A stretch of 64,000 nucleotides of DNA. Origin: Nitrosophilus kaiyonis (GTDB lineage Bacteria > Campylobacterota > Campylobacteria > Campylobacterales > Nitratiruptoraceae). The DNA lies in the NCBI RefSeq assembly GCF_027943725.1, contig NZ_AP025696.1, forward strand, positions 124,001 through 188,000, given 5' to 3'. Shown here in pieces: positions 39,774 to 47,940 of the stretch; position 1 is the stretch's first letter; every line of letters starts with the position of its first letter. The notes beneath the pieces are model-generated. The model was given only the letters and a program-made list of their open reading frames with translations. It was not told the origin of the DNA and ran no database searches. A program made the position numbers and the translations under genes.

Positions 39774-40031
39774 CTATATGCCATAAAATTGGCATTTACC
39801 GATAGTTGCTACTTCTACTTCAACATCGCTGTTTTCTTTGCCTTTGTATTTGATAATTTTCTCTTTAGGGATAGATATATCCAGTAGTTCGTTTTTATAT
39901 CCACCGTTTCTCATAGGCTTTTTGACTAAGAGTTGTAATTTTGTTTTTCCTTTGACAACTTCACCTGTTTCTTTATTTACATAATCTGCCTGTGTAAATA
40001 TGTGCAATAAATGACCTTTTAAGATAAGCAT
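39774..40031 (-). CDS. Small basic protein, possible ssDNA-binding protein
   Basis: 85 aa, Lys-rich, predicted mostly beta (KLQLLVKKPM...ELLDISIPKEKIIKYKGKENSDVEVEVAT). A small beta protein encoded directly before a rolling-circle Rep is the usual place of a filamentous-phage gpV-type ssDNA-binding protein; that is inference from position and shape, not from a recognised motif. Strong AAAAGGAG. Its last codons contain the hairpin TGCCAATTTTATGGCA. Confidence 0.5.
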   Translation of the reverse strand: MLILKGHLLHIFTQADYVNKETGEVVKGKTKLQLLVKKPMRNGGYKNELLDISIPKEKIIKYKGKENSDVEVEVATIGKCQFYGI

Positions 40032-40053
40032 TTTGTCTCCTTTTATTTTTTGG

Positions 40054-40092
40054 AGACTACCGGTAGTCTTTTTTGGTTTTTTGTAACGTTAC
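40054..40092. promoter_or_regulatory. Two perfect palindromes upstream of the element's replication genes
   Basis: AGACTACCGGTAGTCT (40054-40069) and GTAACGTTAC (40083-40092), in the gap between the two-gene cargo and the small-protein/rep/HTH/int operon. Position suggests operators for that operon. The first is followed on the plus strand by a T-run, but no plus-strand gene ends there. Confidence 0.5.
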
Positions 40093-40123
40093 ATTGAAAG
40101 TTTAGATAAATGGAGAATTTTTG

Positions 40124-41146
40124 TCAGGAGGAATATTTTGGATTTATTCGAATAAGTTCCCCTGGATATTTTTGTAAAAACTGTATTACAGGATTTTTCA
40201 TATATATTTCAAATAATTTATTAAATACATTTTCATTAATTTTAATTCCATATAATTTTATTTCATTTAATAATTTATTTTTAATATATTCTTGTTCTAT
40301 TTTAGTTAATGAAGTCTTCTTTGAAGCTGCAAAAATTGGAAACCAATTAATAGAAGATTTGATGTAAATATGTCTTTTAAATTCATACATATTAATATTT
40401 TCTTCAAATATATCATAAATAATATTTTGAGTTAATATTTCTGAATTTCTAACAGGTATTTTCATAATAGATTTAAATTGGTAAAACAAAAGTATTCCTA
40501 AACTTTTTATCACTGCTTTTTTCGTGGTCCTTTGTGTTAAGAAAAAATCCAATGCATTAAATATAGTATCAATATTTTCTTCTGTTTCCTTAGATAATAA
40601 ACTAATTTTAAATATATCAGTTATTAATAAATTATGTAAAAAAAATTTCGTCAATTCTTTATTTTTGTAGTATACTGTAGATAGGAAATATTTTATTCTT
40701 GCTTCTTTTTTATTTGACAAAGAAAATCTTCCAACTAAATTTTTCTTATAATGTAATCTAAAACTTTTAATCTCTTTAAAATCTGATTGAAAAGCTGCGA
40801 ACTTTTTAGGATAAAGGTTCGAATTTTCTATAATATTCAAGATTTTCATGGTTTCAGTTATGAAGTATAAAGATTTATATAATTCAAGTGAAATAATATT
40901 GTTATCATAAAAAATAAAAGTTTGATTACTTTCATCTACTTCCCAATGTAACAAAATATTTCTTATTTTTTGACCATTAATTTCTGGATGATTAGCAATA
41001 TATTTTTCTAATGTTTTTGAATATACATTTTTAAGTTTAGAATTTGGAATGTTTTTTTGCAAACAATATTGAAAATTTTTGACGAAAAGATCAAATTTGT
41101 AATATTCATCCAATTCTTGGAGTAACTGATTAATTTGTTCTATCAT
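40124..41146 (-). CDS. Uncharacterised helical protein of element cargo
   Basis: 340 aa, no signal peptide or membrane helix, predicted almost wholly alpha-helical, rich in Lys, Asn, Ile and aromatic residues. I see no nucleotide-binding or catalytic motif. The start overlaps the TIM-barrel gene stop (ATGA), so the two are translated together and probably act together. Function unknown. Confidence 0.7.
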   Translation of the reverse strand: MIEQINQLLQELDEYYKFDLFVKNFQYCLQKNIPNSKLKNVYSKTLEKYIANHPEINGQKIRNILLHWEVDESNQTFIFYDNNIISLELYKSLYFITETMKILNIIENSNLYPKKFAAFQSDFKEIKSFRLHYKKNLVGRFSLSNKKEARIKYFLSTVYYKNKELTKFFLHNLLITDIFKISLLSKETEENIDTIFNALDFFLTQRTTKKAVIKSLGILLFYQFKSIMKIPVRNSEILTQNIIYDIFEENINMYEFKRHIYIKSSINWFPIFAASKKTSLTKIEQEYIKNKLLNEIKLYGIKINENVFNKLFEIYMKNPVIQFLQKYPGELIRINPKYSS

Positions 41147-42015
41147 GAATTGTTAGTATAAAATATAAATCCAGTTTGTTCTAAATCATGAACAATATTT
41201 TCTAAACATTGTTCTCTCGTTTTACCATTAGCTCCTGCATTTATTTCCGGTATGAAATACATTTCACTTTCTAAATCATTGAAGACTTCTCCTAGTTTGC
41301 TAAAAAATATATTTTTTAATTCTATATTTTGATCAAAATAATCTAACATATCGCCACTATGTGAATTTCTACCATTTTGGCCCCATAAATGAATAGCATT
41401 AATATTGTGCTTAACTGACTTGATTTTCTCCATTGTCTCATTAAGTACTTTTGGGTCTTTTTTTGCTTTTTCATAATTTAATAATTGTGGAAAATCTACT
41501 ATTAATTTTAATGAAATTTTCTCTTTATCAATGATATTAAATAACTCTATAAAGTCATCTATTCCACTTATTCTAAAACCATTCCTATTTTCTATTAATA
41601 TTTCACATCGAATATCTTTATTTAAAAAAATGTTTTCAAAAACTTTAAAATATTCAATAAATTCATTCAAATTTGTCGATCTACTATTTGGAGGATGAAT
41701 TTCAATAATTTTTGGTATTTTGCCGTCTAAAAGTTCTATTAAAAAATATGCAAATTCTCTTGCCCAATTTTTTGAAACCCACAATTTTGGCTTTCCTGGA
41801 TTTGGTTGAGCAGTTACTAAAGATTTATATTTTTGGATTACGTGATTATTGAAATTTCTTTTTTTAGCAGAATACTCAGTATGTAAAGAAAAATTATTAT
41901 TTTCTAAATAACTTGGTAATTTATTAATATCAAAATGAGCTGCAACTTCTATAATTCGAGGTTTTATATATACTGGATATTTTAAATTATGATATTTTAT
42001 TGGTATTAATTTCAT
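41143..42015 (-). CDS. TIM-barrel protein (xylose-isomerase/AP-endonuclease-like)
   Basis: 290 aa. The run of strand-loop ends IIEIHPPNS, CEILIENRNG, LKLIVDFPQL, INAIHLWGQNGRN-SHSGD and YFIPEINAG places acidic and His residues (H, E, D, H, H, E) as in the metal site of xylose-isomerase-like TIM barrels, a group that includes sugar isomerases and endonuclease IV. Which reaction it does cannot be told. AGGA precedes the ATG. Coupled to the helical protein gene downstream. A NUDIX remnant lies just upstream. Confidence 0.62.
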   Translation of the reverse strand: MKLIPIKYHNLKYPVYIKPRIIEVAAHFDINKLPSYLENNNFSLHTEYSAKKRNFNNHVIQKYKSLVTAQPNPGKPKLWVSKNWAREFAYFLIELLDGKIPKIIEIHPPNSRSTNLNEFIEYFKVFENIFLNKDIRCEILIENRNGFRISGIDDFIELFNIIDKEKISLKLIVDFPQLLNYEKAKKDPKVLNETMEKIKSVKHNINAIHLWGQNGRNSHSGDMLDYFDQNIELKNIFFSKLGEVFNDLESEMYFIPEINAGANGKTREQCLENIVHDLEQTGFIFYTNNS

Positions 42016-42029
42016 AATAATCCTATATT

Positions 42030-42260
42030 CTATGATTTATTATAACAATTAGCTTTCAATTTTTTAGCTATTAATATATCTGCTTCTAGTAAATCATTTT
42101 CTAATAGTTTGTGTATCGGTATCCAAGCAATTTTATTATAGACTTTTAACTGAATATTATCGGTTTGCAATTCCGACCAAATTGCAATAATTTCAAACTT
42201 TACATCAAAATATTCATAAATCTCTTTATTAAATATTTTTTTGCTTTTATATTATTTATC
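42030..42260 (-). pseudogene. C-terminal remnant of a NUDIX-type hydrolase gene
   Basis: About 70 codons open to a TAG at 42030-42032, with no ATG, and an in-frame TAA just upstream. The frame reads EYFDVKFEIIAIWSEL then KIAWIPIHKLLENDLLEADILI, like the end of (deoxy)nucleotide pyrophosphohydrolases of the MutT group. The NUDIX box itself is missing, having been lost before the adjacent nuclease-helicase gene. Not translated as far as can be seen. Confidence 0.6.
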
Positions 42261-42270
42261 AAAAAAATTT

Positions 42271-43851
42271 TTATTTTTTAGTTATTTCTACTATTTTTTT
42301 TAGATAATGTGTTAAGTTTTTATCCATACAATAAACATAACATCCCTTTAGACCTCTTGATAATAATACTCTATATGTATTTCTTATTATTTGATCTTTT
42401 TTTTCATCATCTGTACACCCTTTTATCGTCCTATCATCACTTGCTCTAGCCTTAGAATCTGTTTTTATCATATTTTCCTTAAAATAAAGATCTTTCCCAA
42501 TGATTACTCCAACATACTCCATCTCCATTCCCTGAACGGTATGAATACATCCAACATTATTTTGTTGCTGAGTATCTATGGACCACTTAAACTGTTTTTT
42601 CCAATCATTTTGCTCATGAAGATTCCACTGCCATTTATATTTTCCTATTTCAATATCAAACAATTTTTTATTATTTTTACTGACCCAATCCCAACAGTAG
42701 CCGGCAGTAATCCTTGCATTTTTTTCTTTACAATTTTGAACGAACTCATCAATATCTTCGCAAATAACGATATCATAATCAATCACGCCATTAAATTTTT
42801 TATTGTAAAGAATATGATCAATCCAATTTAGATAGTTTACAGAGCCATTACATCGAAACTGTTCATTTAGCTCAAAAATTTGATCTATATAATTATAAAT
42901 CTCATCACCAATATCCTCACATGACACAACTTGTTTGTCATCATAAAAAAAGAGAACTTTTTTAGATTTTTGCAATATATTTTCTAGTTGATCTTTTTGC
43001 AGTCTATGGGCTTCATCTACTATAGCAATATCACAATCATTTATATATCTTGGTGATTTAAATCCAAGATTATACTGATTTTCATTTAAAATACTTTCAT
43101 AAACAATTCGTGGAGTCGAATTTTTTGTTATATATGAAGAGAGCATATTTTTTTGCAGACAAAAAAAATGTAGATTTAGTGCTAGTACGCTTTTGCCGCT
43201 TCCGGGCATTCCTTTTATCATAATAGATTTACTATCGGATTTCAGTATTTGATATGCTATTTCTCTTTGAGTTGTCGATAATATAAAATTACTCTCTCCT
43301 TTTTGAATCTGCTTTATTACCTCTATAAGTTTTTTTTGCGGCTTTATTTCAAATTTAAAACTGCTATTGGGTTGTTTTAATACCTGTTTTAAAAAACTAT
43401 TAAACTTTTTATATTCTCCTTTGTAAAAAACTTTGGAATTATATTCTTTTATTTTCCCTTCAAAATTATGCATAAATACAACGGTATAAATCTTCTTTTG
43501 CAAATCTGTAAAGAGTTGAAAATGTTTTTTATAATTTTCAACCTGTAAAGATGGATTTATTTTATCCTCTCCAAGAACATTTATAAGTTGAGAATCTAAA
43601 TTCCTGCACTTTTCTCTACTCCATTGCTTTAATTCAATAAAAACAATACTTTCTCCAACTATAACTGCATCTACTCTTTCTGGTGAATTTGGAAGAGAAT
43701 ATTCCAAATATATTTCATACTCATCCAAATCTATTAAAGCTTTTTGAAGATGCGGTAAAGAATTTTGCCATGATCGAAATTCTGAATCTGAAGTATTTTT
43801 GGTTTTCAAGAAGGAAAAATCTTTTAATTTTTGAAACTCTTCTATTTTCAT
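42271..43851 (-). CDS. Nuclease-helicase protein B (DUF2075-like)
   Basis: 526 aa. The N-terminus has a PD-(D/E)xK nuclease core (D61 in ERVDAVIV, E73-x-K75 in FIELKQW). A superfamily 1 P-loop ATPase follows, matching DUF2075: Walker A GMPGSGKS (near 219), Walker B AIVDEAHR (near 279), FFYDDKQV, NEQFRCNG, AGYCWDW, GCIHTVQGMEMEYVGVIIG and the end YRVLLSRGLKGCYVY. It is a paralogue of the gene just upstream and overlaps its stop (ATGA). Probable role: DNA or RNA processing in defence, inferred from domain pair and location. Confidence 0.8.
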   Translation of the reverse strand: MKIEEFQKLKDFSFLKTKNTSDSEFRSWQNSLPHLQKALIDLDEYEIYLEYSLPNSPERVDAVIVGESIVFIELKQWSREKCRNLDSQLINVLGEDKINPSLQVENYKKHFQLFTDLQKKIYTVVFMHNFEGKIKEYNSKVFYKGEYKKFNSFLKQVLKQPNSSFKFEIKPQKKLIEVIKQIQKGESNFILSTTQREIAYQILKSDSKSIMIKGMPGSGKSVLALNLHFFCLQKNMLSSYITKNSTPRIVYESILNENQYNLGFKSPRYINDCDIAIVDEAHRLQKDQLENILQKSKKVLFFYDDKQVVSCEDIGDEIYNYIDQIFELNEQFRCNGSVNYLNWIDHILYNKKFNGVIDYDIVICEDIDEFVQNCKEKNARITAGYCWDWVSKNNKKLFDIEIGKYKWQWNLHEQNDWKKQFKWSIDTQQQNNVGCIHTVQGMEMEYVGVIIGKDLYFKENMIKTDSKARASDDRTIKGCTDDEKKDQIIRNTYRVLLSRGLKGCYVYCMDKNLTHYLKKIVEITKK

Positions 43852-45725
43852 TTCAAACCAACTCTATCTTTAAAATATGCAAGTGTCTCTTCATCGACAC
43901 AAAAAATATAGCAACCTTTACTGCCTCGGCTCATGAGAGTTTTATAGGTATTTTTTATAATTTTATCTGCTGTTTCCTTTGCAAGTTGAGGATTTTTTTT
44001 ATATAAAGTTTTATAGCCCTTCAGTGATGCGTCAGTTTTGGCTCTTTTTTCCGGTCTGGTTATAACTTTACCATCTCTTACAATTAAATCCGGCCCTATT
44101 ATGACACCAATATACTCTATTTCTAATCCTTGACATGTATGAATACATCCTGCTTCATTTATTGATGTGGGTTTCATTATCCAAAGACTTCCATCTTTTG
44201 CTAAATTCCATTTCATCTCAAATTCACCTATTTTAATATCACATTCACTTTTTAAATCAGCTCTTTTACTTATCCAATCCCAGCAATAACCCGCCACTAT
44301 CCTTGCATTAGTACCTTTTGTATTTTTTTCAATGATCGCTTCTTTTAAATCATTTGGATTATCAAATACCTTAAAATCGTAATCTATCCCTTCTAACGTA
44401 TAATTGGCTGTTGGTCGAATTTGTAAAACATTATCTAACCATGCTATATAGCCATCTGAACCATTACACCTAAACTGCGATTCAAGCTCCATTTCTATAA
44501 CTTGGGCATTCAATGCATTAGCCCATTTTTTTATTTCATCTTTTGTCCCAATATCTTTTAATGTTACTCTTTGATCCTCATCTATAAAAAATACAGTAGT
44601 TTTTGCAGCATGAATAATTTCTTTAATCTGATTTTCTCCAATGCTTTGAAACAAACCGGACTTCTCATTAAGCCTATGAGCTTCATCAACAATTAATAAA
44701 TCATAATCATTTTCTTCATTATTTACAAATGATCCTGAACCTGTAAAAAGATTTGAAATTTGACTTTTTTTTAAAGTACCTGAAAGTTTAGCTTCATATA
44801 CAGCCCTTGGAGCAGCATTTTTTGTTACATATCTGGATAATAATCCTTTTTGAATAGTACTAACCAATAAATTTATTGCAACAACTGATTTCCCTGTCCC
44901 TGGACCTCCTTCTACAATAATAACGCTTTTTTTATTATCTATTTTATTTTTGTTTGTAATATTAATTACTTTCTCATACACAAGTTTTTGTTCGTCTATC
45001 ATGATAAATTCTTGATTGCCTTGTATTAATGAAACTAAAGTATCAGCTAAATTTTTTGAAGGAGCTAGCTTACTATTTTCAATTATTTCTAATATTTTTT
45101 CATCATCAGGATAAACAATATTTTCCAAAATAAAATTTTTTAATTTTTTTGCATCACTTTTAAAAAAAAGTGGAGCTTTTTTAATATATTCATTATAAAA
45201 ATTATTATTTATTTGATTATCAGGCAAATAATTATGCAAATATACACATGGCTTTACTTGAATATTTTTAACTCGAATTGATAAATTAAAATCTTCTAAT
45301 AAACTCTTGTATGACCATGCTTGATATGATGGATGCACTACTTCTCTCATTGCATTTGCAATATAAGTCTTAACAATTGCATCTTTATCTGTTTTCTCAA
45401 CTTTTTCCCACTGCTTTAATTCCACTATTATTAATATATTTTCTTTTTTTTCATTTTTACCTGCAATTATTAAATCTATGCGTTTAGATGTCATAGGAAT
45501 TTGATATTCTACAGCAATTGAAGCATTTTCCGGAATTTTTTCGTCAGATAAAATTTTATACATTCTTTCTAAAGAATTTCTCCAAGATAATTTTTCTGAA
45601 GAAGATACAGATTTCATTAAAACTTTTTTAAAAATGTCAAAAATAATTGTTTCAATTTGGCCAGAAAATAAATCTTCTAAAAATTCTTTTTTACTTGCTA
45701 AATAAACAATCATTTTATAATCCAT
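43848..45725 (-). CDS. Nuclease-helicase protein A (DUF2075-like)
   Basis: 625 aa, same layout as protein B: a PD-(D/E)xK nuclease core (D84 in KRIDLIIA, E102-x-K104 in VELKQW), then a DUF2075-type ATPase with Walker A GGPGTGKS (near 275), Walker B LIVDEAHR (near 345), FFIDEDQR, ESQFRCNGSDGYIAWLD, AGYCWDWISK, GCIHTCQGLEIEYIGVIIG and TLMSRGSKGCYIF. All motifs look intact. ATG at 45725 lacks a ribosome site; the ATG at 45713 has GGA upstream and may be the true start. First gene of the element's minus-strand cargo, coupled to protein B. Confidence 0.8.
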   Translation of the reverse strand: MDYKMIVYLASKKEFLEDLFSGQIETIIFDIFKKVLMKSVSSSEKLSWRNSLERMYKILSDEKIPENASIAVEYQIPMTSKRIDLIIAGKNEKKENILIIVELKQWEKVEKTDKDAIVKTYIANAMREVVHPSYQAWSYKSLLEDFNLSIRVKNIQVKPCVYLHNYLPDNQINNNFYNEYIKKAPLFFKSDAKKLKNFILENIVYPDDEKILEIIENSKLAPSKNLADTLVSLIQGNQEFIMIDEQKLVYEKVINITNKNKIDNKKSVIIVEGGPGTGKSVVAINLLVSTIQKGLLSRYVTKNAAPRAVYEAKLSGTLKKSQISNLFTGSGSFVNNEENDYDLLIVDEAHRLNEKSGLFQSIGENQIKEIIHAAKTTVFFIDEDQRVTLKDIGTKDEIKKWANALNAQVIEMELESQFRCNGSDGYIAWLDNVLQIRPTANYTLEGIDYDFKVFDNPNDLKEAIIEKNTKGTNARIVAGYCWDWISKRADLKSECDIKIGEFEMKWNLAKDGSLWIMKPTSINEAGCIHTCQGLEIEYIGVIIGPDLIVRDGKVITRPEKRAKTDASLKGYKTLYKKNPQLAKETADKIIKNTYKTLMSRGSKGCYIFCVDEETLAYFKDRVGLK

Positions 45726-46173
45726 TTATTTTTTATTATTTTATTATTTTATTATTAATTACTTATGAAACTGTGCCCAAATTGTGCCCAAAATTGACAC
45801 AATTAAGCTAAATTAAAGGATTTGACAGAATTGCGAAAGTTCGATTTTATGGTCTTTTTTAGTTTTTTATGAAGTTTCAAATTAGCTCCTGCATCCGGAG
45901 CCACTTCTTACATAACCATTACTCTTTAAAAATATTAAAAAATTTACTTCATTTTTTAATTCCTTTAGTTAAAAGATCATAATACTATACAGACTCCAAT
46001 CAATTTACCACATTTAATATCTACAAAGGTTAATATCATTGTTTCATATTATCTGCTTTTAATATTAATCAAAAATTTTTAATCTATAATTTACTATAAC
46101 TACATATATAAGTTTTTTTTTTAAATTTTGAAGATATAATAGATTTATTAAATTTTGTTTTATATGGAAAATT

Positions 46174-46335
46174 ATGTTAAAAAAAATTAATTTTAAAACT
46201 CCATATAATACTTCCGAATCAGATATCATTAAAGAATTTTTCACTCCTGCATTTGCAAATTCTATTTTTTATAAAAGAAGAGTTGGATATTTTACTTCAG
46301 GATGGCTGTCCCAAAATAAAATGCAAAAGGTTTGA
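46174..46335 (+). pseudogene. N-terminal fragment of a PLD-type helicase/nuclease gene
   Basis: 53 codons ending in TGA. The frame reads NFKTPYNTSESDIIKEFFTPAF then FYKRRVGYFTSGWLS, which matches the opening of phospholipase-D-like proteins fused to SNF2 or DEAD helicases in restriction and defence loci (NT..D....FY.P.L..A..Y.R.VGYFSS). Everything after this opening is gone and the HNH gene follows 28 bases later. Confidence 0.6.
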
Positions 46336-46362
46336 CAAAAATTTAACAAAAAAGTTTTGTAA

Positions 46363-47502
46363 ATGAATTTTGAAAAATTTAAAACTGTAAACTTTATAAT
46401 TGAAAGAGATAGTAAAGATACCACATATAAATTTGCCTTACTTAGAGCAGCAATAGAGTCTGTCCAAGAATTTGAACATCTAAAAAAAGAAATAAATAAT
46501 AAAGTTTTATTTCCACTTGGAATACTTATTCAAAAATGGATTTTGTATTATTATCCTTTATTAGAAAATGGAATACCACAAAAACATGGAAAAAGAAATC
46601 TTGCTTTTCAAAAATTTTTCATAAGGGTAATTGATTATTACAAGGATAAAGGTGGAATAAATGCACTTTATTCAGATATTAAAAGAGGAACTATTCCAAC
46701 AGAAATAAAGGTGGATTTTTTAAATCTTTTAAAAAAGTTAAAAGAAACGATAATAAACATGCCTATGAAATATCTAGGAAAATCCTATTTTGAAAAAGAA
46801 TACTCTATATTTCAATATAATCAAGACAGCAAAAGAATCACATCACAAGATAAAATAGACCAACAATTTTTTATAGAAAAATTTGGAACATTTTCAATCT
46901 CAAAAGAGATATATATAGTTTTCCTTTATTTAGGTTCATTTATAAATGGAACAGAATCAATATTATACAAATGGGCTGAGTTTTCAGTAAAAGCCGATCA
47001 GAAGGGAAATTTTACAATTGAAAAAGTATTAGATAAACTTTTAATATCTCCAGAAGATGAAAGGGATGTTTTATTTGCACAACATATTTATAAAAATCTA
47101 ATACACAAAAATAGGAAGATAGAATGCGTATGGAGCGGAAAGGCAATAGCAAATGAACATTTACTTAATGTAGATCATGCAATACCTTTTTCAATATGGA
47201 AAAATAATGATTTATGGAACCTACTTCCTACTCATAAAGATATAAACCAAAAGAAAAAGGATAAGATACCTTCTCCAATGTTAATTACAAAAAGAGAGGA
47301 AATAATAAAATATTACTGGGAAATATTGGAAAAGGAATACAAAAATAAATTTAGAAAAGAAATAGTAACAGATTTAATAGGGTTTGAAAAAGTTAAAAAT
47401 GAAAGTAATATAAAAGAAATTTTAGAAAATGGGATAATACAATTAAAATCAAAAGCAAAATATTTAATAGAAATTAGGGGGTATGAAGAATGGAACATAT
47501 AG
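46363..47502 (+). CDS. HNH endonuclease-domain protein
   Basis: 379 aa. Long helical N-terminal part (YKFALLRAAIESVQEF) and a C-terminal HNH region at about 250-300: CVWSGKAI, then LLNVDHAIPFSIW and WNLLPTHKDINQKKKDKIPS, with the metal-binding DH, Asn and His in order, though only one Cys is seen for the usual zinc pairs. Likely cuts DNA or RNA. No clear ribosome site before ATG, perhaps because the region was rearranged. It overlaps the HIT gene by 13 bases. Confidence 0.75.
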   Translation: MNFEKFKTVNFIIERDSKDTTYKFALLRAAIESVQEFEHLKKEINNKVLFPLGILIQKWILYYYPLLENGIPQKHGKRNLAFQKFFIRVIDYYKDKGGINALYSDIKRGTIPTEIKVDFLNLLKKLKETIINMPMKYLGKSYFEKEYSIFQYNQDSKRITSQDKIDQQFFIEKFGTFSISKEIYIVFLYLGSFINGTESILYKWAEFSVKADQKGNFTIEKVLDKLLISPEDERDVLFAQHIYKNLIHKNRKIECVWSGKAIANEHLLNVDHAIPFSIWKNNDLWNLLPTHKDINQKKKDKIPSPMLITKREEIIKYYWEILEKEYKNKFRKEIVTDLIGFEKVKNESNIKEILENGIIQLKSKAKYLIEIRGYEEWNI

Positions 47503-47867
47503 ATTGTCCTTTTTGCAATCCATCAAAAGAAGATATAGTTATGAAAAATGAGCTTTGCTATGCAAGGTTTGACAAATATCCAGTAAGTAATGGACATCTT
47601 TTAATAATCCCTTTTAGACATTTTGATAATTATTTTGATGCAACAAAAGAAGAAAAAATAGCAATTATAAATCTAATTGACAATGCAAAAAATTTTTTAG
47701 ATAATGAATATAAACCAGATGGCTATAATATAGGTGTGAATGTAGGATATACTTCAGGACAAACCATAATGCACGTTCATATTCATTTAATTCCAAGATA
47801 TAAAGGAGATATTGAGAATCCAAGAGGCGGAGTTAGAGGAGTTATTCCTGAAAAAAGAATTTATTAG
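47490..47867 (+). CDS. HIT-family hydrolase
   Basis: 125 aa. The His triad is H95-V-H97-I-H99, preceded by NVGYTSGQTIMH; CPFC near the N-terminus (C6, C9) is a common zinc site in the family. HIT enzymes cleave nucleotide phosphoramidates or dinucleotide polyphosphates. The end NPRGGVRGVIPEKRIY is that of HIT proteins found beside nuclease-helicase genes. Coupled to the HNH gene. Confidence 0.87.
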   Translation: MEHIDCPFCNPSKEDIVMKNELCYARFDKYPVSNGHLLIIPFRHFDNYFDATKEEKIAIINLIDNAKNFLDNEYKPDGYNIGVNVGYTSGQTIMHVHIHLIPRYKGDIENPRGGVRGVIPEKRIY

Positions 47868-47940
47868 AAGCTGATGGTATGAGTAAAATTCATTTAGTAT
47901 TATCTATTGGATATATTGTTTATTGAAATAATATATAAAA

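Larger units (their letters stand above)
36812..45906. mobile_element. Integrated element at tRNA-Asn (about 9.1 kb)
   Basis: A 20-nt direct repeat of the tRNA 3' end (TCCTGCATCCGGAGCCACTT) lies at 36812-36831 and 45887-45906. Inside each end a 17-nt sequence (TGTGCCCAAATTGTGCC) recurs at 36880-36896 and 45772-45788, and ATTTTATGGT recurs near 36845 and 45844; these look like integrase arm sites. All ten genes or remnants are on the minus strand: int, HTH, rep, small protein, two-gene pair, NUDIX remnant and two nuclease-helicases. No coat, Zot, relaxase or type IV secretion gene is present, so it is probably a satellite or mobilised element rather than a full phage. Confidence 0.9.

Noticed and set aside
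39566-39887. Two plus-strand frames over the structured stretch beside rep
   Set aside because: They overlap the rep start and the small gene, lack ribosome sites and have unusual composition; noncoding is more likely.
45907-46173. Second copy of the tRNA-Asn att site or further element genes to the right of the border
   Set aside because: I looked for another copy of the 20-nt repeat up to 47.9 kb and found none; the HNH/HIT locus is therefore outside the mapped element.
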